Assembly: GCF_026340465.1 (NCBI RefSeq)
Contig: NZ_JAPEPC010000001.1
Coordinates: 1,491,501 to 1,555,500 of the forward strand
Length of the DNA stretch: 64,000 nucleotides
Source: Streptomyces sp. NBC_01306
Lineage (GTDB): Bacteria; Actinomycetota; Actinomycetes; Streptomycetales; Streptomycetaceae
Direction: 5' to 3'
Under the pieces are notes generated by a model. That model had not been told where the DNA came from and made no database searches. It saw only the letters and a program-made list of their open reading frames with translations. Within the stretch, counting starts at the first letter, position 1, and every line of letters starts with the position of its first letter. A program made the translations under genes and the position numbers. Below are positions 51,093 to 59,453 of this stretch, one piece after another.

Positions 51093-52214
51093 ACCACCGG
51101 AGCCGTGGCGGCCCGTACGGGGGACGAGATGTCCGGGCCCGCTCTGCTGCTGGCCGGGCTCGCGGCCACCGGTTCCGCCACGGCCGCATCGGCGGTCCTG
51201 GCCGGTCTCACGGTCTCGGCGGCGGTCGGCGGCCCCGTGTTCGGCGTGCTCCTCGACCGTTCACCGCGACCCGGCCGCCTGCTGGCCTGCACCCTCACGC
51301 TGTACGCCATGGCCCTCGGCGCCCTGCTGCTCAGCCTCGGCCGGGTTCCGGTCGCCTGCACCGTACTGATCGCGGCGGCCGGCGGACTGCTCGGACCGGC
51401 GCTCTCGGGCGGCTGGACCTCCCAGCTCCCGCGCGTCGCCGCCTCCGGAGCGCTCCCCCGCGCGAACGCCGTCGACGCGATGACGTTCAACCTCGCGAGC
51501 CTGGCAGGGCCCGCCCTGGCCGCAGCGGCCGCCGCTTCGGCGGGCGCGCCCAGCGGTGTGGCCGGGTCGGCCGCGCTGATCTGTCTGGCCCTCCCGGCCG
51601 CCCGGGCACTGCCCGAACGGAGCGTTACGGAAGGGACTGCCGCACGCCGGCGGGTCCACACCGACCTCACCGCCGGATTCCTCGCCATCGCCCGCTCCCC
51701 CACCCTGGCCCGCGCGACCACCGCATCCGTCGTCTCGTGTGTGGGCAGCGGCGCGCTGCTCGCCTGCACCCCGCTGCTCGGCGAACGGGTGCTCGGCGGC
51801 GCCGACCGGGGCGCGGCCCTCCTCAGCGTCGCCGCGGCAGCCGCCCTGGCCGCGAACACCCTGCTCTCCCGCCGCCCGGGGCTGCTGCGCCCCGACACGG
51901 TCGTCCGGCTCAGCACCCTGGTCCTGGCCGCAGCCCCGGCCCTCGCGGCGACCGGCCGACCCGTGCCGGTCGCCGCGTCGGCCGTTCTCACCGGGATCGG
52001 TGAAGGCCCGCAGCTCACCGCCCTGTTCGCGATCCGGCACCGGGAGGCGCCCGCCCGGTTGCGCGGCCAGATCTTCACCACTGGCGCCAGCCTGAAACTC
52101 ACCGGGTTCGCCATCGGCGCGGCCATCGCCGGGCCGCTCGCCACCTGGTCGCCGCCCGGCGCACTGCTGGCAGCGGCCGGGGTCCAGCTCCTGGCCGCTG
52201 CCAGCTCGTTCTGA
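51063..52214 (+). CDS. MFS transporter
   Basis: A 383-aa, roughly 12-helix major facilitator (hydrophobic stretches LLLAGLAATGSATAASAVLA, TLYAMALGALLLSLGRV and so on to the C-terminus). FGVLLDRSPRPGRLL fits the conserved loop between helices 2 and 3. The direction is probably export, given the adjacent regulator, and the substrate is unknown. The start is the ATG at 51063. A GTG at 51054 is also in frame, and neither has a ribosome site. It converges with the tetR gene, 5 bases away. Confidence 0.83.
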   Translation: MEKRYTLARYTTGAVAARTGDEMSGPALLLAGLAATGSATAASAVLAGLTVSAAVGGPVFGVLLDRSPRPGRLLACTLTLYAMALGALLLSLGRVPVACTVLIAAAGGLLGPALSGGWTSQLPRVAASGALPRANAVDAMTFNLASLAGPALAAAAAASAGAPSGVAGSAALICLALPAARALPERSVTEGTAARRRVHTDLTAGFLAIARSPTLARATTASVVSCVGSGALLACTPLLGERVLGGADRGAALLSVAAAAALAANTLLSRRPGLLRPDTVVRLSTLVLAAAPALAATGRPVPVAASAVLTGIGEGPQLTALFAIRHREAPARLRGQIFTTGASLKLTGFAIGAAIAGPLATWSPPGALLAAAGVQLLAAASSF

Positions 52215-52219
52215 TCCGC

Positions 52220-52933
52220 TCAGCCGCCTTGGCGGGCGCCCGGCTCGGTGATGCGGGCGAGCCAGCGCAGCAGCAGGGCGGTCTCCACGGGTTCCAGGGC
52301 GTCGGTGCCGTTCAGTTCCAGCTGAGCGTGCAGACGCAGAGCCGCCGAGTGCAGGGGGTCGCCCTCGTCGTGTCCGGTCGGCCGGGTGAGCACCCTGGAG
52401 AACATGGCATCGCGCATCAGGTGCGAGACCGTGGAGTCACTGAACAGCGCTGGGGCTGCGATGTGGTGGAGCGCGATGCCGACGTTCGCGGACAGGATCA
52501 GCTCTGCGGCGGTGCGCGGTTCGGTTCTGAGGGCGCCCACCGCCGCACAGCGGACGAGCGCCGCGACAAGGAGGTCGAACACGCGCTGCCGGGCGGTGGA
52601 GTGCGACCAGGGCCGGGGCGTGAACATCAGTTGGTAGAGCGCCGGATGTTCCCTGGCGAAGGCCATGTGACCGTCCCATCCGGCCAGCAGGTCGGTCACC
52701 GGGTCCCCGGTCTGCTCCTGGGCCGCTTTGAGCGCGGCGTATCGCTCGTAGCCGTGGTCGGCCACCGCGTCGAGCAGTCCGCGCTTGTCGCCGAACAGCC
52801 GGTAGAGGACCGGCTGCGTCACGCCGACGGCTTCGCAGACCGCACGGGTCGCCACGTCGTGGTCCGAAGAGCCCGCCAGTTGCTGCAGCGCGGCTTCGAT
52901 CATCGCCGCGCGGATCGTCGCATCCGTTTCCAT
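52220..52933 (-). CDS. TetR-family regulator
   Basis: A 237-aa TetR protein. The N-terminal helix-turn-helix is ATRAVCEAVGVTQPVLYRLFGDKRGLLDAVADHG, and the C-terminal ligand domain is helical (HPALYQLMFTPRPW). The start at 52933 keeps the CGATA boxes outside the gene. An ATG at 52954 would add MSRIVDF. It is divergent from the SDR gene, whose upstream region carries matching palindromes, so it should repress the SDR-tautomerase operon and itself. Confidence 0.85.
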   Translation of the reverse strand: METDATIRAAMIEAALQQLAGSSDHDVATRAVCEAVGVTQPVLYRLFGDKRGLLDAVADHGYERYAALKAAQEQTGDPVTDLLAGWDGHMAFAREHPALYQLMFTPRPWSHSTARQRVFDLLVAALVRCAAVGALRTEPRTAAELILSANVGIALHHIAAPALFSDSTVSHLMRDAMFSRVLTRPTGHDEGDPLHSAALRLHAQLELNGTDALEPVETALLLRWLARITEPGARQGG

Positions 52934-52941
52934 GAAATCAA

Positions 52942-53024
52942 CGATACGCGACATGGCTAGCGTCGATAAAGGCGCCGTGCTAGCGTTGCCTTATCGTCGA
53001 TTCACCAAAGCAATATCGGCGATA
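52942..53024. promoter_or_regulatory. TetR operators TATCGnCGATA
   Basis: TATCG-G-CGATA at 53014-53024 is a perfect palindrome and TATCG-T-CGATT at 52992-53002 a near-perfect one. Further CGATA half-sites lie at 52942 and 52964. All are between the divergent tetR and SDR starts. Confidence 0.6.
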
Positions 53025-53039
53025 CGGAAAGGATGGCTC

Positions 53040-53777
53040 ATGAACGGGCAGCAGCGTGTCGCCGTGGTCACGGGTGGTTCCCGCGGTATCGGCCGGGCGG
53101 CAGCGATCACCCTCGGCTCCCGCGGTTACGCCGTCGCCGTGGGGTTCGCGGGGTCGGCCGACGCCGCGAACCAGGTGGTCGAGACGATCACCGCCGCCGG
53201 AGGCCGGGCGATATCCGTGCAGGCCGACGTGGCCGACGAGAACGCGGTCGCGGCGGCGTTCGACTCGGCGGAGAAGGAGTTCGGCGGCGTCGACGTCGTG
53301 GTGAACTCCGCGGGGCGGATGGGCCTGTCACCCATCGCAGACCTCGACCTGGCCGTCCTGGACGACCTGTACCGCACCAACATCCGCGGCACCTTCGTCG
53401 TGGCGAGGGAGGCCGCACGGCGCGTGCGCGCCGGGGGCGCCATCGTCAATCTGTCCACCTCGGTGGTGGGCCTGCAGTTCCCCGAGTACGGCGCCTACGC
53501 CGCCAGCAAGGGAGCCGTCGAGGCGATGACGCTTGTTCTCGCGCGCGAGCTGAGGGGCCGCGACATCACGGTCAACGCCGTCGCCCCCGGCCCCACGGCC
53601 ACCGAATTGTTCTTCGAGGGCAAGGACGAAGCCACGATCGAACGGCTCGCCAAACAGCCCCCGCTGGAACGGCTCGGCACCCCCGAGGACATCGCCGAGG
53701 TCGTCGCCTTCCTGGCCGGCCCCTCGGGGCACTGGGTCAACGGACAGGTCCTGCGCGCCAACGGCGGGATCATCTGA
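53040..53777 (+). CDS. short-chain dehydrogenase/reductase (3-oxoacyl-ACP-reductase-like)
   Basis: A 245-aa NAD(P)-dependent oxidoreductase. The cofactor loop is VVTGGSRGIGRAAA, followed by NSAG, catalytic Ser in NLSTSVVG, and Tyr and Lys in YGAYAASKGA. All are present. GGAAAGG precedes the ATG at 53040. The substrate is unknown. The tautomerase gene follows after 84 bases. Confidence 0.9.
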   Translation: MNGQQRVAVVTGGSRGIGRAAAITLGSRGYAVAVGFAGSADAANQVVETITAAGGRAISVQADVADENAVAAAFDSAEKEFGGVDVVVNSAGRMGLSPIADLDLAVLDDLYRTNIRGTFVVAREAARRVRAGGAIVNLSTSVVGLQFPEYGAYAASKGAVEAMTLVLARELRGRDITVNAVAPGPTATELFFEGKDEATIERLAKQPPLERLGTPEDIAEVVAFLAGPSGHWVNGQVLRANGGII

Positions 53778-53861
53778 CGCCCGGCAGCCACGCTCCGGAC
53801 CTTTCCCCACCACATCTCTTTTCCCGTTTACCCAACACCCCATCGGAGAGCAGGAATCACC

Positions 53862-54068
53862 ATGCCTTTCGCCAACCTCAAGGTGCCCGCGGAAACCCTG
53901 ACGCAGGAGTCGAAGAAGAAGCTCATCGACGCCGTCACCGACGCCTACGCCGATGTGTACGGTGAGCGCGCCCGGGCCACCACCCTGGTGGTCATCGACG
54001 AGGTCCCCGACGGGGGCTGGGGCGTGGGCGGCACCGTACTCACGGCCGAAATGCTCGGCAAGAGCTGA
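53862..54068 (+). CDS. 4-oxalocrotonate tautomerase-family protein
   Basis: A 68-aa tautomerase-superfamily subunit. MPFANLKVPAETLTQESKKK exposes the catalytic Pro2 after Met removal, and VVIDEVPDGGWGVGG is the conserved second half. It probably forms hexamers. It is in the SDR operon under the adjacent TetR, so the pair may modify a keto or enol compound. Confidence 0.85.
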   Translation: MPFANLKVPAETLTQESKKKLIDAVTDAYADVYGERARATTLVVIDEVPDGGWGVGGTVLTAEMLGKS

Positions 54069-54070
54069 CC

Positions 54071-54089
54071 GCCTGCCGGCGCGGCAGGC
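54071..54089. terminator. terminator between the tautomerase and ATPase genes
   Basis: GCCTGCCG / CGGCAGGC, 8-bp stem with a 3-base loop, 2 bases past the tautomerase stop and between convergent genes. Confidence 0.5.
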
Positions 54090-54120
54090 ACCACCGGGCC
54101 CGCCGCGCTGCCCGAGCACC

Positions 54121-54558
54121 TCACGTCACCCTCTGCTCGGATTCCGGGCCGGAAAACAGGCACTGAAACTCGCACCACACCGTCTTGCCCGGGTTCCGTT
54201 CCCCCACGCCCCACTTGTCCGCCAGGGCCGCCACGACGAACAGCCCCCGGCCGCCCTCCGCCTCGGTGGACTCCTCCGGCACGCGTACCTCGCCCGGACC
54301 GCTGTCGTGGATCTCCACATGAAGCAGCCCGTCGCGCTCCAAGTACAGATGCAGCCGAAATCCCCGGCCGGGTGGGACACCGTGCAGCAGTGCGCTGGTG
54401 GCCAGCTCGCTCACACAGAGCAGCACATCGTCCGTACGGACCGGAGGGCCCCAGTCGGCGAGCGCCTCGGCGGTGAACTTCCTGGCCCGGGGGACGGACC
54501 TGCGTTCCCGCCGGTAGAACGCCTCGCGGAAGTAGGGGAGTTGGAGTTCCTGGTTCAT
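54121..54558 (-). CDS. AbaA-like histidine-kinase-type ATPase domain protein (anti-sigma-factor-like)
   Basis: A 145-aa stand-alone GHKL ATPase fold as in RsbW-like proteins. DVLLCVSELATSALLHGVP is the N-box region, but the usual Asn that chelates Mg-ATP is Ser55. G1 is EIHDSGPGEV and G2 is EGGRGLFVV. ATP binding is therefore doubtful. It is divergent from an XRE/DUF5753 regulator followed by a DUF397 protein, the whiJ-abaA-type layout that recurs in streptomycete genomes. Confidence 0.83.
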   Translation of the reverse strand: MNQELQLPYFREAFYRRERRSVPRARKFTAEALADWGPPVRTDDVLLCVSELATSALLHGVPPGRGFRLHLYLERDGLLHVEIHDSGPGEVRVPEESTEAEGGRGLFVVAALADKWGVGERNPGKTVWCEFQCLFSGPESEQRVT

Positions 54559-54669
54559 GCACCAACCGTCACGCACTGTGACTAGGTTGAGCCAGTGAGT
54601 GAAGGCGTACAGATTCCTGGTACGCCGCGAAACCGGTCATTTACGGCCACGGGCGGGAAGGCAGACGCC

Positions 54670-55491
54670 ATGCACCCGGCAAACAAGCGCAAGAAGAACC
54701 CCTCCTGGCACCTGATCGGTGCGCAGCTCAGACACTTCCACAAACGCGCCCGCCTGACGCAGCCGCAGCTGGCCGACGAGGTGAACGTACACGTCGACAC
54801 GATCGCCTCCATCGAACAGGGACGGCGGCCGCTACAGCCCGACCTGGCCGACCGGCTGGACCGTGCGCTGGATACGGGTGGGGCGCTGGGGGTCGGCGTG
54901 GAGGAGATGCCGGGCTGGGAGCGGTTCCCGGCATTCGCACAGGACTTCATCGACTACGAGGAGGATGCGCTGCCCCTGCTTTCGTACCAGAACCAGGTCA
55001 TTCCCGGGTTGCTCCAGACCGAGGGCTATGCACACGCCGTTATCGACAGCCTGTATCCGCCGATCAGTAGCGAGCAGGTCGAAGAACGAGTCGCCGCGCG
55101 AATCGACCGGCAGCGGATCTTCGACCGCAGGCCGTGGCCACCCATGATGAACTACTTGATCGAAGAGGTCATCCTGACCCGCCCCCTCGGCGGGAGCGCG
55201 GTTCTGAACGAGCAGCTGCGACACCTACGTCGGTGCGCCGAACTGCCTTTCCTGGGGCTCCAGATCGTGCCCACACGGCGGGGGCGGCACGCTGGACTCG
55301 ACGGCCCGATGGTTCTGCTGGAGACCCCCGAGCACCATCATCTCGTCTACCTCGAAGGCCAGCGCATCAGTGTCCTGGTCGACGATCCAGATGAGGTCAG
55401 CATCTATCAACAGAAGTATGGAATGCTGCGTTCGCAGGCTCTCACCCCCGAAGAAAGCCTGAGTCTGCTGGACGATCCGGCAGGAGCGTGA
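54670..55491 (+). CDS. WhiJ-like XRE regulator with DUF5753 domain
   Basis: A 273-aa protein: helix-turn-helix at about residues 15-70 (LIGAQLRHFHKRARLTQPQL, VHVDTIASIEQGRRPLQP), then a DUF5753 domain (YQNQVIPGLLQTEGYAHAVI, FLGLQIVPTRRGRHAGLDGP). The start is the ATG at 54670, because GGGAAGG precedes it. A GTG at 54595 would add 25 residues. Such regulators act with DUF397 partners. The stop overlaps the DUF397 start (TGATG). Confidence 0.88.
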   Translation: MHPANKRKKNPSWHLIGAQLRHFHKRARLTQPQLADEVNVHVDTIASIEQGRRPLQPDLADRLDRALDTGGALGVGVEEMPGWERFPAFAQDFIDYEEDALPLLSYQNQVIPGLLQTEGYAHAVIDSLYPPISSEQVEERVAARIDRQRIFDRRPWPPMMNYLIEEVILTRPLGGSAVLNEQLRHLRRCAELPFLGLQIVPTRRGRHAGLDGPMVLLETPEHHHLVYLEGQRISVLVDDPDEVSIYQQKYGMLRSQALTPEESLSLLDDPAGA

Positions 55492-55718
55492 TGAGTCTCA
55501 ACTGGTTCAAGTCCAGCTACAGCGGTGACGAAGGCGGCAACTGCGTAGAAGTCGCCTGCGACTGGCACAAGTCCACGTACAGCGGCAGCGAAGGCGGCGA
55601 CTGCGTAGAAGTAGCAGCCCACCCCCGCGCCATCCACGTCCGTGATTCCAAGGTCGCCGCCGGCCCCATCCTGACCGTCGCCCCGCGCGCCTGGGCCGCC
55701 TTCCTCGCCGAGCGCTGA
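55491..55718 (+). CDS. DUF397 protein with internal duplication
   Basis: A 75-aa DUF397 protein. The domain start occurs twice: WFKSSYSGDEGGNCVEVA (residues about 5-22) and WHKSTYSGSEGGDCVEVA (25-42). The rest (HPRAIHVRDSKVAAGPILTV) completes only the second copy. DUF397 proteins are the usual partners of WhiJ-like regulators, and the start is coupled to the upstream stop. Confidence 0.87.
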   Translation: MSLNWFKSSYSGDEGGNCVEVACDWHKSTYSGSEGGDCVEVAAHPRAIHVRDSKVAAGPILTVAPRAWAAFLAER

Positions 55719-55735
55719 CGCGTAGCGCTTACGCT

Positions 55736-55778
55736 CCTCCTCGTCGTCGTGCACCAGGGCACGGCGACGACGAGGAGG
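55736..55778 (+). promoter_or_regulatory. hairpin covering the ribosome-binding site of the phospholipase D gene
   Basis: CCTCCTCGTCGTCG (55736-55749) pairs perfectly with CGACGACGAGGAGG (55765-55778). The right arm contains the GAGGAGG ribosome site 5 bases before the GTG start. It may also terminate the upstream operon. Confidence 0.55.
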
Positions 55779-55783
55779 TACCC

Positions 55784-56977
55784 GTGCAGCAGCAGGCGAC
55801 AGAGGCCGCCCCGCCGGACGTCCAGGGGCGCAAGCAGCGGCTGCGAAGACGGCTGGAGCGGCTGATCGGGATCGCCGCCACCGAGGGAAACGAACTGGTC
55901 CCGCTGCGCAACGGCGACGAGATCTTCCCCGCCATGCTGGATGCCGTCCGTACCGCCGAGCACACCATCGACCTGATGACCTTCGTGTACTGGCGCGGGC
56001 AGATAGCCCACGACTTCGCGGCGGCCCTGGCGGAACGCGCGCGGGCGGGCGTCCGGGTGCGGCTGCTGCTGGACGGCTTCGGCGCCAAGGAGATCGAGCA
56101 GGACCTGCTCGACGCCATGGACGCGGCCGGGGTGCTGGTCGCGTGGTTCCGCAAGCCCCTCCGGCTCTCGCCCTTCAAGCAGAATCACCGTTGCCACCGC
56201 AAGGCTCTCGTCGTGGACGAGCACACGGCCTTCACCGGGGGTGTCGGCATCGCCGAGGAGTGGTGCGGGGACGCCAGGGACTCGTCCGAGTGGCGCGACA
56301 CCCACGTACGGCTGCGCGGGCCCGCCGTGGACGGGGTCGCCGCCGCCTTCGCGCAGAACTGGGCGGAGTGCCACGACGAACTGTTCGACCACCGCGACCG
56401 GTTCACGGGGCACGAGCAGCCAGGCGACGCCACTGTCCAGGTCGTGCGCGGCTCGGCCAGCGTCGGCTGGCAGGACCTGCAGACCCTGATCCGCGTGATG
56501 CTCACATCGGCGGAGGAGCGCTTCCGGCTGGCCACCGCCTACTTCGCACCGGACACGTACTTCATCGAACTGCTGCGTGCGACGGCACGCCGTGGCGTAC
56601 GGGTCGAGATCCTGCTGCCGGGGCCGCACACCGACCAGCGCGCCTGCCAGTTGGCGGGGCGGCACCACTACGCGGCCCTGCTGGCCGCCGGCGTCGAGAT
56701 CCGCGAGTACCAGCCCACCATGCTGCACACCAAGATCATCACGGTGGACCACGTCGCGTCCCTGATCGGCTCGACCAACTTCAACCGCCGGTCCCTCGAA
56801 CATGACGAAGAGGTCATGCTCGCGGTCCTGGACGAGACGTTCACCGAGGCGCTGGACGTCGACTTCGATGCCGACCTGAAGCGCAGCGAGGCGATCGATG
56901 CCACACGCTGGAGCCGTCGTGCGCTGTCCGAGCGGGTACGGGAGACGGCCGTGCTCCCCATCCGGCGCTTCCTTTGA
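55784..56977 (+). CDS. phospholipase D / cardiolipin synthase family protein
   Basis: A 397-aa enzyme with two HKD motifs: HRKALVVDEHTAFTGG and HTKIITVDHVASLIGSTN, each with the HxKxxxxD catalytic set. No clear N-terminal membrane helices are seen, unlike typical cardiolipin synthases, so it is a soluble or peripheral phospholipid phosphatidyltransferase or phospholipase. GTG start; translation may be gated by the hairpin upstream. Confidence 0.88.
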   Translation: MQQQATEAAPPDVQGRKQRLRRRLERLIGIAATEGNELVPLRNGDEIFPAMLDAVRTAEHTIDLMTFVYWRGQIAHDFAAALAERARAGVRVRLLLDGFGAKEIEQDLLDAMDAAGVLVAWFRKPLRLSPFKQNHRCHRKALVVDEHTAFTGGVGIAEEWCGDARDSSEWRDTHVRLRGPAVDGVAAAFAQNWAECHDELFDHRDRFTGHEQPGDATVQVVRGSASVGWQDLQTLIRVMLTSAEERFRLATAYFAPDTYFIELLRATARRGVRVEILLPGPHTDQRACQLAGRHHYAALLAAGVEIREYQPTMLHTKIITVDHVASLIGSTNFNRRSLEHDEEVMLAVLDETFTEALDVDFDADLKRSEAIDATRWSRRALSERVRETAVLPIRRFL

Positions 56978-57152
56978 GTCCGGCCCGTCCGGCCTCTGTT
57001 ACGAAGTGTGTTACCAAATGCGGACAGAACCTGGCGAACAACTTCTGACAGGGGTCCATCTCACAAGGTGTAGCGAACAGAAGAGCTGGCAGGCCGCCCC
57101 GCGGAAGCGGGTGCAGACGCCGGATCCTGACCACAACCCTTGGGGGAGCGCC

Positions 57153-57872
57153 ATGATGACCACTCGCCGTGCACGCCGTACCGTCCGTTCCGCCGGCCTG
57201 GTGGCCGTCGCCGCCGCTGCGGCGTTCTCGCTGACCGCCTGCGGGAGCGGGGACAGCAACGCCGCGGGCCAGGGCACGAAGGACTCGGCCGCCACCTCCG
57301 CGTCCCACTCCACCGGGAACGCCGGTGCGGCGGGCGACTCCAAGACCGACGGCTCGAAGGCGGGCGGTTCCCAGGCCGGCGCTTCCAAGGCCGGCGGCTC
57401 CCAGGGCGGCGGCGACCAGAGCATCGCGGACAAGAGCGGGACGACGGCCGAGGCGGGGCCGTCCCTGGACCACAGCCAGCGCCTGCCGGACGGCAGCACG
57501 GCCAAGATCTACCAGGTGGGTGCCCAGAAGTACCGCGCCGACATCGTCAGCCACGGTTCGGTTCTGGGCTCGATGGTGACGCACAACACCGACGCCGGGC
57601 TCGACTTCAACGACATGTTCATCGTGCTCGGGATCGACGGCTCGCTCCACTCCTGGATGGGCGGCGGACACCAGGGTCCGGGCACGTTCACCGTCGCGGG
57701 CGACTGGAAGGTCAAGGTCACGGAGCCCGGCGAAGGCCACTACCGCGCCCAGATCATCGGCCATGACGGGGTGGCCGCCACCCTGGACGCCAACGAGCAC
57801 GACGAGGGCCTCGACGCCAACGGCATCTACATGGTGCTCAGCGCCTCGGGCGTGCTCAGCGCCCACGCGTAA
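57153..57872 (+). CDS. lipoprotein with Gly/Ser/Lys-rich linker, unknown function
   Basis: A 239-aa exported lipoprotein: basic N-terminus MMTTRRARRTVRS, hydrophobic core, lipobox SLTA-Cys30. Residues about 60-100 are a low-complexity linker (DGSKAGGSQAGASKAGGSQG). The C-terminal 140 residues are a compact domain (AKIYQVGAQKYRADIVSHGS, DFNDMFIVLGIDGSLHSWMG, DANGIYMVLSASGVLSAHA) that I do not recognise. The start is the ATG at 57153 with GGGGGAG upstream. It is monocistronic and followed by a terminator. Confidence 0.82.
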   Translation: MMTTRRARRTVRSAGLVAVAAAAAFSLTACGSGDSNAAGQGTKDSAATSASHSTGNAGAAGDSKTDGSKAGGSQAGASKAGGSQGGGDQSIADKSGTTAEAGPSLDHSQRLPDGSTAKIYQVGAQKYRADIVSHGSVLGSMVTHNTDAGLDFNDMFIVLGIDGSLHSWMGGGHQGPGTFTVAGDWKVKVTEPGEGHYRAQIIGHDGVAATLDANEHDEGLDANGIYMVLSASGVLSAHA

Positions 57873-57885
57873 CCCGCCATGCCCC

Positions 57886-57925
57886 ACAGGGCGGTGGAGC
57901 TGCTCCGGCAGTTCCACCGCCCTGT
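57886..57925. terminator. terminator after the lipoprotein gene
   Basis: An 18-bp stem (57886-57903 with 57908-57925, one G-T pair) and a TCCG loop, 14 bases past the stop. Confidence 0.8.
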
Positions 57926-58004
57926 TGTCGTCTGCGGTCCGGTGTCGTCACCGCCCCGTTGTCGTCAGCGGCCGTCCGGCAACGCGCGGTTCGCGGCGCC
58001 GCGT

Positions 58005-59453
58005 TCAGCCGTGCATGGCGGGCACCGCCACCCGGCCGCCGTCCGGCTGCGCCGCGCCCTTCGGTACGGCCTTGATCGCCACCGTCGTCACCATGGCCAC
58101 GGCAAGCAGTCCGCACGAGGCCCACAGGGCGGGCCCGTAGCGGTCCGCGCCGTGCGCGCCGCCGCTCGCCGCGACCGTGATCAGCGCGGAGGCGAGCGCC
58201 GTCCCGAGTGAGGCGCCGATGCCGAAACAGGCGCCGTTCAGACCGGGCAGCGCGCCCTTCTGGTTGTCGGGGGAAGAGAGGACGGCCAGGCCGTTGAGCG
58301 CGGTGATGCTCAGGCCGTTGTACGTGATCCCGAGCACCGCGAGCGCGGCGGCGAAGACCCACTGATGGGTCATGAACGGCACCGCGACGACGAACGCGAT
58401 CAGCGAGCCCGCGGAGCCGAGAACCACGCTGCGGTGCCAGCCGATCCGCGGGCCGAGTATGCCCGCGAGGGGAGCGCCGATCACCCCGATGGCCTGGGCC
58501 GGTGTCGCGAACAGCAGCGCCGAGTGGGTCGCGCTCATGCCGTAACCAGCCTGCGGGTCCTGGGTGAACAGCGGCACGGTGAGCGTGAGCGCCCCGAAGG
58601 CACCGGCCAGGGTCAGTACGGTCGTGGCCAGCAGCGGCCAGGCGCGGCGCGAGACGAGGAGCTTCGTGTCGATGACGGTGTCCCGGGCGCCCCGGCCGGC
58701 CAGGGCGAACGCGACCAGAGAGGCGAGGCCGCCCAGCACACAGATCGCGGTGGGCACGGAGAGCCAGCCCCACGACTCGCCCTGCGCCAGGCCGATCAGT
58801 ACGCCCGTCAGGCCGATGGCGAGCAGGGACGTGCCGCGCCAGTCCATGCGGCCCTTCGCGGTCGGCGGCGTGGCGGGGACGGTCCGGTACACGGCGAGGG
58901 TGCCGGCCACCGACACCACGAGACCGGCCAGGAAGATGCCGCGGAAGCCGACAGTGTCCGCCAGCCGGCCACCGAAGACGGCGTCCACCCCCGCGAAACC
59001 ACCGTTGACGGCGGTGATGATGCCCGCGGCCCGGCCGAAGCCCTTGGCCGAGAGGGTGTCGTCCAGGGTCAGGAACGCCAGGGTGAACAGGGCGGCGGAG
59101 AAGCCCTGGAGGACGCGCCCCACAAGGAACACCCCGATGTCGGGGGCCGCCGCGCAGGCGATATCGCCCGCGATGACCAGGAAGCAGCCCAGCAGCATCA
59201 TCGGTTTGCGGCCGCGGTAGTCGCTGAGCCGGGCCAGGGTGACCTGACCGATCGCCGCGAACAGGAAGAACAGGGTCTGCGAGAGTCCGACGAGGCCGCT
59301 GGTGGTGTGCAGCCGGTGCATGACGTCGGGGAGGGCCGGGCTGAGCATGGTGGCGTTGAGCTGGTAGCCGAGCACGGCCAGGGCCAGCGCCAGCAGCATT
59401 CCGGGACGGCTGTCGGACCGTGGTGTCTCCGGGCGGTCGGCACATGTCGACAT
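58005..59453 (-). CDS. DHA2-type MFS transporter
   Basis: A 482-aa major facilitator with about 14 hydrophobic segments. LARLSDYRGRKPMMLLGCFL is the helix 2-3 signature, and GRVLQGFSAALFTLAFLTLDD is the DHA-type motif C-like region. The start is the ATG at 59453 with TAGGAG upstream. A GntR-type operator shared with the adenosine deaminase gene lies 218 bases upstream, which hints at a nucleoside or related substrate, but that is inference only. Confidence 0.87.
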   Translation of the reverse strand: MSTCADRPETPRSDSRPGMLLALALAVLGYQLNATMLSPALPDVMHRLHTTSGLVGLSQTLFFLFAAIGQVTLARLSDYRGRKPMMLLGCFLVIAGDIACAAAPDIGVFLVGRVLQGFSAALFTLAFLTLDDTLSAKGFGRAAGIITAVNGGFAGVDAVFGGRLADTVGFRGIFLAGLVVSVAGTLAVYRTVPATPPTAKGRMDWRGTSLLAIGLTGVLIGLAQGESWGWLSVPTAICVLGGLASLVAFALAGRGARDTVIDTKLLVSRRAWPLLATTVLTLAGAFGALTLTVPLFTQDPQAGYGMSATHSALLFATPAQAIGVIGAPLAGILGPRIGWHRSVVLGSAGSLIAFVVAVPFMTHQWVFAAALAVLGITYNGLSITALNGLAVLSSPDNQKGALPGLNGACFGIGASLGTALASALITVAASGGAHGADRYGPALWASCGLLAVAMVTTVAIKAVPKGAAQPDGGRVAVPAMHG

